From Ruminococcus sp. YRD2003 (GTDB lineage Bacteria > Bacillota > Clostridia > Oscillospirales > Ruminococcaceae), in the NCBI GenBank assembly GCA_900109435.1, contig FNZT01000005.1, forward strand, positions 135,294 to 199,293: a stretch of 64,000 bases of DNA, written 5' to 3'. The notes under the pieces were generated by a model. It did no database searches. It was not told the origin of the DNA and worked only from the letters and a program-made list of their open reading frames with translations. The first letter of the stretch is position 1. The number at the start of each line of letters is the position of its first letter. Positions 59,554 to 64,000 of the stretch are shown piece after piece. Both the position numbers and the translations under genes were made by a program.

Positions 59554-62181
59554 ATGGCACACAAGTATTGCTACCTTTTCTCAGAAGGTAATGCTAACAT
59601 GAGAGAGCTTCTCGGCGGTAAGGGCGCTAACCTCGCTGAGATGACAAACATCGGTCTCCCCGTTCCCCAGGGCTTCACGATCACTACTGAGGCTTGCACA
59701 CAGTACTACGAGGACGGCGGTATCTCTGACGAGATCATGGCAGAGATAAACGAGTACATCGTTAAGATGGAAGGTATCACAGGCAAGAAGTTCGGCGATA
59801 AGGAGAATCCGCTCCTCGTTTCCGTTCGTTCAGGCGCTCGCGCTTCCATGCCCGGTATGATGGACACTATCCTCAACCTCGGTCTCAACGAGACTGTTGT
59901 AAATACAATCGCTGAAAAGTCCAACAACCCCAGATGGGCTTGGGACTGCTACAGAAGATTCATCCAGATGTACTCCGACGTCGTTATGGAAGTCGGCAAG
60001 AAGTACTTCGAGGAACTCATCGACGAGATGAAGGCTAAGAAGGGCGTTACTCAGGACGTTGAGCTCAATGCTGACGACCTCAAGGAGCTCGCAGGACAGT
60101 TCAAGGCTGAGTACAAGGCTAAGATCGGTACAGACTTCCCCGACGATCCCAAGGAGCAGCTCATCGGCGCTATCAAGGCTGTTTTCCGTTCATGGGACAA
60201 CCCCCGTGCTAACGTATACAGACGTGACAACGATATCCCGTTCTCTTGGGGTACTGCTGTAAACGTTCAGTCTATGGCTTTCGGTAACATGGGCGACGAT
60301 TGCGGTACAGGCGTTGCGTTCACTCGTGACCCCGCTACAGGCGAGAAGAAGCTCATGGGCGAGTTCCTTACAAACGCTCAGGGCGAGGACGTTGTTGCAG
60401 GCGTTCGTACTCCTATGCCTATCCAGCAGATGGCTGAGACTTTCCCTGAGGCTTTCGCTCAGTTCAAGGAAGTTTGCCAGACTCTCGAAAATCACTACCA
60501 CGATATGCAGGATATGGAGTTCACTGTTGAGAACAAGAAGCTCTATATGCTCCAGACAAGAAACGGTAAGAGAACTGCTCAGGCTGCTCTCAAGATCGCT
60601 TGCGACCTCGTTGATGAGGGCATGAAGACTGAGGCTGAGGCTGTTGCAATGATCGACCCCAGAAACCTCGATACTCTTCTCCACCCCCAGTTCGATACCA
60701 AGGCTCTCAAGGCTGCTACTCCTATCGGCAAGGGTCTCGGCGCTTCACCCGGTGCTGCTTGCGGTAAGGTAGTATTCACTGCTGATGACGCTGTTGAGTG
60801 GGCTGCTAAGGGCGAGAAGGTAGTTCTCGTTCGTCTCGAGACTTCTCCCGAGGATATCACAGGTATGAAGGCTGCTCAGGGTATCCTGACCGTTCGCGGC
60901 GGTATGACTTCTCACGCTGCTGTTGTTGCCCGTGGTATGGGTGAGTGCTGCGTTTCCGGATGCGGCGACATCAAGATGGATGAGGCTAACAAGAAGTTCG
61001 AGCTCGGCGGCAAGACCTTCAAGGAAGGCGACGCTATCTCTATCGACGGTACTACAGGTAATATCTATGATGGTATCATCCCCACTGTTGACGCTCAGAT
61101 CGCAGGTGAGTTCGGTCGCATCATGGCTTGGGCTGACAAGTACAGAACTCTCAAGGTAAGAACAAACGCTGATACTCCTGCTGACGCTAAGAAGGCTCGT
61201 GAGCTCGGCGCTGAGGGCATCGGTCTCTGCCGTACAGAGCATATGTTCTTCGAGGCTGACAGAATCGCTGCTTTCCGTGAGATGATCTGCTCAGATACAG
61301 TTGAAGGAAGAGAAGCTGCTCTCGCTAAGATCGAGCCTATGCAGCAGGGCGATTTCGAGGCTCTCTATGAGGCTCTCGAGGGCAACCCTGTTACAATCAG
61401 ATTCCTGGATCCTCCTCTCCACGAGTTCGTTCCTACAGAGGAAGCTGACATCGAGGCTCTCGCTAAGGCACAGGGCAAGTCAGTTCAGGACATCAAGAAC
61501 ATCATCGCTTCTCTCCACGAGTTCAACCCCATGATGGGTCACAGAGGATGCCGTCTTGCTGTAACATATCCTGAGATCGCTAAGATGCAGACAAAGGCTG
61601 TTATCAAGGCTGCTATCAACGTTAAGAAGAATCACCCCGACTGGAACGTTAAGCCCGAGATCATGATCCCGCTCGTTGGCGACGTTAAGGAACTCAAGTA
61701 CGTTAAGAAGGTCGTTGTTGAGACTGCTGACGCTGTTATCGCTGAGGCTGGCGCTGACCTCCAGTATGAGGTTGGTACTATGATCGAGATCCCGAGAGCT
61801 GCTCTTACTGCTGACGAGATCGCTAAGAACGCTGACTTCTTCTGCTTCGGTACTAACGACCTCACTCAGATGACTTACGGCTTCTCTCGTGACGACGCCG
61901 GCAAGTTCCTCGGCGCTTACTACGATAAGAAGATCTTCGAGAACGATCCCTTCGCTAAGCTCGATCAGGCCGGCGTAGGCAAGCTCATGGAAATGGCTAT
62001 CAAGCTCGGTAAGCCTGCGAATCCCAAGCTCCACTGCGGTATCTGTGGCGAGCACGGCGGCGATCCTACTTCTGTTGAGTTCTGCCACAAGATCGGTCTT
62101 GACTACGTTTCTTGCTCACCTTTCCGCGTTCCGATCGCTCGTCTGGCTGCTGCTCAGGCTGCAATCAACGAAAAGAAGTAA
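59554..62181 (+). CDS. ppdK: Pyruvate, phosphate dikinase
   Basis: An 875-residue enzyme interconverting pyruvate, ATP and phosphate with PEP, AMP and PPi. The ATP-grasp domain starts LGGKGANLAEM; the swivelling domain carries His454 (GGMTSHAAVVARGMG); the barrel ends with the CGICGEHGGDP segment. The length is normal. ATG 59554 follows GGAGG; an open frame back to 59299 is not part of the family. Codon use is the most biased in the window, consistent with a major glycolytic enzyme. Confidence 0.97.
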   Translation: MAHKYCYLFSEGNANMRELLGGKGANLAEMTNIGLPVPQGFTITTEACTQYYEDGGISDEIMAEINEYIVKMEGITGKKFGDKENPLLVSVRSGARASMPGMMDTILNLGLNETVVNTIAEKSNNPRWAWDCYRRFIQMYSDVVMEVGKKYFEELIDEMKAKKGVTQDVELNADDLKELAGQFKAEYKAKIGTDFPDDPKEQLIGAIKAVFRSWDNPRANVYRRDNDIPFSWGTAVNVQSMAFGNMGDDCGTGVAFTRDPATGEKKLMGEFLTNAQGEDVVAGVRTPMPIQQMAETFPEAFAQFKEVCQTLENHYHDMQDMEFTVENKKLYMLQTRNGKRTAQAALKIACDLVDEGMKTEAEAVAMIDPRNLDTLLHPQFDTKALKAATPIGKGLGASPGAACGKVVFTADDAVEWAAKGEKVVLVRLETSPEDITGMKAAQGILTVRGGMTSHAAVVARGMGECCVSGCGDIKMDEANKKFELGGKTFKEGDAISIDGTTGNIYDGIIPTVDAQIAGEFGRIMAWADKYRTLKVRTNADTPADAKKARELGAEGIGLCRTEHMFFEADRIAAFREMICSDTVEGREAALAKIEPMQQGDFEALYEALEGNPVTIRFLDPPLHEFVPTEEADIEALAKAQGKSVQDIKNIIASLHEFNPMMGHRGCRLAVTYPEIAKMQTKAVIKAAINVKKNHPDWNVKPEIMIPLVGDVKELKYVKKVVVETADAVIAEAGADLQYEVGTMIEIPRAALTADEIAKNADFFCFGTNDLTQMTYGFSRDDAGKFLGAYYDKKIFENDPFAKLDQAGVGKLMEMAIKLGKPANPKLHCGICGEHGGDPTSVEFCHKIGLDYVSCSPFRVPIARLAAAQAAINEKK

Positions 62182-62310
62182 TTCACGACTATATCAAAAT
62201 CGGCGATTTTACGCTGAATCTGGACGATGCTAAAGAATACCTTTACGCAAAGTCTACGAAGCGTAGGATACTAAGCTGGCGTGATATTCACGTTAATGTG
62301 TTTATCTGAA
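62182..62310 (+). pseudogene. Possible short coding remnant after ppdK
   Basis: One frame from about 62187 to 62309 reads as a protein-like stretch (Asp-Tyr-Ile-Lys-Ile-Gly-Asp-Phe ... Arg-Asp-Ile-His-Val-Asn) ending at a stop, with no start codon or ribosome binding site of its own. Composition differs from ppdK. It may be the tail of a lost gene; it may be chance. Confidence 0.25.
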
Positions 62311-62321
62311 TAAACAAATAG

Positions 62322-62355
62322 AGCTCTCACAGTTTCGGCTGTGAGAGCTTTTTTA
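62322..62355 (+). terminator. Terminator after ppdK
   Basis: AGCTCTCACAG (62322-62332) pairs with CTGTGAGAGCT (62339-62349), then T-run. Confidence 0.88.
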
Positions 62356-63165
62356 TTATAGTATTTCTTCTCCGCTGTGCAAAGCAATGAGCTTATCTAC
62401 CATTATCTCTTTCATCAGTTCAAATGCAGGGATACCCGTGCAATGACCGCTGTAAAAAACGGTATCGAGCTGCGAAAGCTCCTCTGCTGTCTGAATGATG
62501 ACCGCTTTTTCTTTTTCGGTATGCTTGCCGTCCTTCTTCATCATGTGAAAGCCGGTAACAACATAGTCGGGAGCGTTTCCGAATATCTCCCTGTACTTAT
62601 CGAGGATATTGAGTACACCGTTATGCGAACAGCCAGAAAGCAGCCAGCGTTTGCCGTTCTGTGTAACGACAAGGCATTGTTCATGTGCGAAATCATCGGG
62701 GACTTGTATGCCGTTTTCCATACGGGACAGCTTTCTGTTTCCCTGTGGATAGCACCGTCTGCCTGTAATACCGCTGAACAGGAACAGCTCGTCATCAAGT
62801 TCCATATCGCCGTCTATGAGCTGAATATTCGGCAGTTTGAGTATATCCGTATCAATGCCGATGTAGCGATCGCCATTGAAGTGGGGCTCGGCAGCCGACT
62901 TCTGCATGATTATCTGTGCGGTATGGTTTATCTGCGAGAATGGCAGAATACCTCCCGAGTGGTCGTAGTGACCATGGCTGAGTATCACAGTATCAACAGC
63001 AGACAGGTCAATGCCGAGAACTTCGGCGTTCTTCACGATTGCGTCCGTCTGTCCCGTGTCAAGCAGGAGTTTATGTTTTTCTGTTTCGATATAGATGCTG
63101 AGTCCATGCTCTGCGATACAGTTTTCAGTACCGCAGGTATTCTCTACAAGGGTTACAATTCTCAT
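62356..63165 (-). CDS. MBL-fold metallohydrolase
   Basis: A 269-residue metallo-beta-lactamase-fold protein. The metal motif is His64-X-His66-X-Asp68-His69 (LSHGHYDHSGG), with later ligands in GCSHNG and near the C-terminus (YSGHCTG). It resembles the clade annotated as dihydropterin-aminobenzene phosphate synthase-like, whose real reaction here is unknown. Its ATG shares a base with the stop of the upstream gene (TGATG), so the two are coupled. Confidence 0.85.
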   Translation of the reverse strand: MRIVTLVENTCGTENCIAEHGLSIYIETEKHKLLLDTGQTDAIVKNAEVLGIDLSAVDTVILSHGHYDHSGGILPFSQINHTAQIIMQKSAAEPHFNGDRYIGIDTDILKLPNIQLIDGDMELDDELFLFSGITGRRCYPQGNRKLSRMENGIQVPDDFAHEQCLVVTQNGKRWLLSGCSHNGVLNILDKYREIFGNAPDYVVTGFHMMKKDGKHTEKEKAVIIQTAEELSQLDTVFYSGHCTGIPAFELMKEIMVDKLIALHSGEEIL

Positions 63166-63893
63166 CAGTGATTACCGCAGCTATGACTGCCGCAGCCATG
63201 ATCTCCGCAGGAATGACCTTCGCCGTGTTCATGGTGATGATCGCAGGTAGGGTTCTCGTTCTGAACAAGTGTCTGTGCCAGGAAAGCGCGTACCGCTTCG
63301 TCAGCACTTCCCATATTACCGCCGTAAAGAGCAATGCCTGCCTCCTGCATAGCCATCTGTGCGCCTCCGCCGATACCTCCGCAGATAAGAACGTCAGCCT
63401 GTGCGTTTTTCAAGAACCCTGCAAGAGCGCCATGTCCTGCACCCATTGTTCCGACTACCTGCTCGTTTATTATCTTGCCGTCGGCAACATCGTACAGCTT
63501 GAACTGCTCTGTTCTGCCGAAGTGCTGAAAGATCTGTCCGTTTTCATAAGTTACTGCAATTCTCATAATTGTGCTTCCTTTCTGAGTTATCTCCTCTGAG
63601 ATAGTGTTGTCAAGAGTATAATTTCCGCCTGAAATTACGATGCGTCTGCCCTCGACCAAAGCCTGAGCAAGTTTTTTTCTTGCGATGTCATATATCGCTG
63701 TGACGGTCGTTCTCGCCACGTTCATCTCCTGAGCACACTGTTCCTGCGTCTTTGACTGATAATCTATCAGACGTATCGTTTCAAACTCATCAAGCGACAT
63801 AACGACCGTATCGTTTGCTGTATCCTGATCGGGCGCAAAGCTCCAGTAATCGGGATAACAGCAGATACGGCGTGATTTTTGTGGTCTTGGCAT
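63165..63893 (-). CDS. DUF134 DNA-binding domain fused to a NifX/NafY-type cofactor-binding domain
   Basis: A 242-residue protein. Residues 1-105 are a DUF134 domain with a helix-turn-helix (TQEQCAQEMNVARTTVTAIY). Residues about 110-212 are a dinitrogenase Fe-Mo cofactor-binding-like domain (MRIAVTYENGQIFQHFGRTEQFKLYDV, CGGIGGGAQ). The tail (about 214-242) has many His and Cys, likely metal-binding. Met110 is preceded by an in-frame GAAAGGAAG, so a separate second-domain protein (63165-63566) may also be made. AAGGAG lies before the first ATG. Its promoter carries paired repeats, suggesting autoregulation. Confidence 0.88.
   Translation of the reverse strand: MPRPQKSRRICCYPDYWSFAPDQDTANDTVVMSLDEFETIRLIDYQSKTQEQCAQEMNVARTTVTAIYDIARKKLAQALVEGRRIVISGGNYTLDNTISEEITQKGSTIMRIAVTYENGQIFQHFGRTEQFKLYDVADGKIINEQVVGTMGAGHGALAGFLKNAQADVLICGGIGGGAQMAMQEAGIALYGGNMGSADEAVRAFLAQTLVQNENPTCDHHHEHGEGHSCGDHGCGSHSCGNH
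63564..63585 (-). promoter_or_regulatory. Internal ribosome binding site and start within the fusion gene
   Basis: On the minus strand GAAAGGAAG, 7-nt spacer, ATG (63566-63564) in frame with the fusion, exactly at the start of the NifX-like domain. Confidence 0.65.
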
Positions 63894-63910
63894 AACAGCA
63901 TCTCCTTTCT

Positions 63911-63950
63911 GACTTATGTCGATTATAACATATTTATTGACTTATGTCAA
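63911..63950 (-). promoter_or_regulatory. Promoter with two operator-like repeats
   Basis: On the minus strand TTGACA (63945-63950), 17-bp spacer, TATAAT (63922-63927). The 10-bp segment GACTTATGTC, itself near-palindromic, occurs at 63939-63948 over the -35 box and at 63911-63920 near the transcript start, 28 bp apart. Confidence 0.8.
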
Positions 63951-64000
63951 GTATATTCTTGGCATTTTCGGATATTGACTGATATTACTTCATTTGGTAT

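Overview
This window reads as chromosome of a fibre-degrading ruminococcus (Oscillospiraceae, close to Ruminococcus flavefaciens / R. champanellensis). That placement is inferred from four dockerin-bearing secreted proteins with Thr-rich linkers, a cellobiose phosphorylase, a SigI/RsgI pair, pyruvate phosphate dikinase, Clostridia-type sporulation genes and Firmicutes-style promoters (TTGACA, 17 bp, TATAAT). Coding regions are visibly GC-rich and promoters AT-rich; I computed no composition figures. There are no transposases, integrases, phage genes or CRISPR arrays.

Layout. 1-2.6 kb: the 3' end of a membrane-anchored coiled-coil protein, a monocistronic tRNA-Leu(GAG) and a GNAT enzyme. 2.7-8.5 kb: a GH5 cellulase with dockerin, a block of palindromic repeats, a CorC/CNNM transporter behind a long structured leader, and an SGNH esterase with dockerin. 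8.5-20 kb: a long minus-strand cell-envelope and division block (murC, lexA, an orphan solute-binding lipoprotein, zapA, a U32 peptidase, dut, a DUF4321 gene, mreBCD, PBP2). 20-28.5 kb: spoVG, a Nudix hydrolase, YfhO, pyridoxal kinase, a repeat-rich surface protein, a probable R-S-E ADP-ribosyltransferase, a CAP-dockerin protein and rplJ-rplL behind an L10 leader. 28.8-37.2 kb: rsgI/sigI, two paralogous lipoproteins, tsaD-rimI-polA and an ECF transporter S component. 37.5-44.8 kb: a surface GH5 with two CBM-like modules, yqfD/yqfC diverging from a ylbJ-like gene, tadA, a degenerate CPBP protein and an SmtB-like zinc sensor. 45-53.4 kb: cellobiose phosphorylase, a GH30-CBM22-dockerin-CE1 enzyme and a divergent AraC-type regulator. 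53.4-64 kb: a candidate structured RNA, a two-component system with a bizarre external region, rmuC, ppdK, an MBL hydrolase and a DUF134-NifX fusion.

The genes fit one lifestyle. Cell-surface and cellulosome-type enzymes (GH5, GH30/CE1, SGNH esterase) open plant cell wall, cellodextrins are phosphorolysed by GH94, and PPDK gives PPi-linked glycolysis. SigI/RsgI and the AraC-type protein are the obvious local candidates for sensing substrate. No cohesin scaffoldin lies in the window.

The least ordinary items are the putative ADP-ribosyltransferase, the DUF134-NifX fusion that keeps an internal ribosome binding site and two operator-like repeats, an unassigned 400-nt transcription unit at 53.4-53.8 kb, the low-complexity sensor domain of the histidine kinase, and two families of palindromic repeats.
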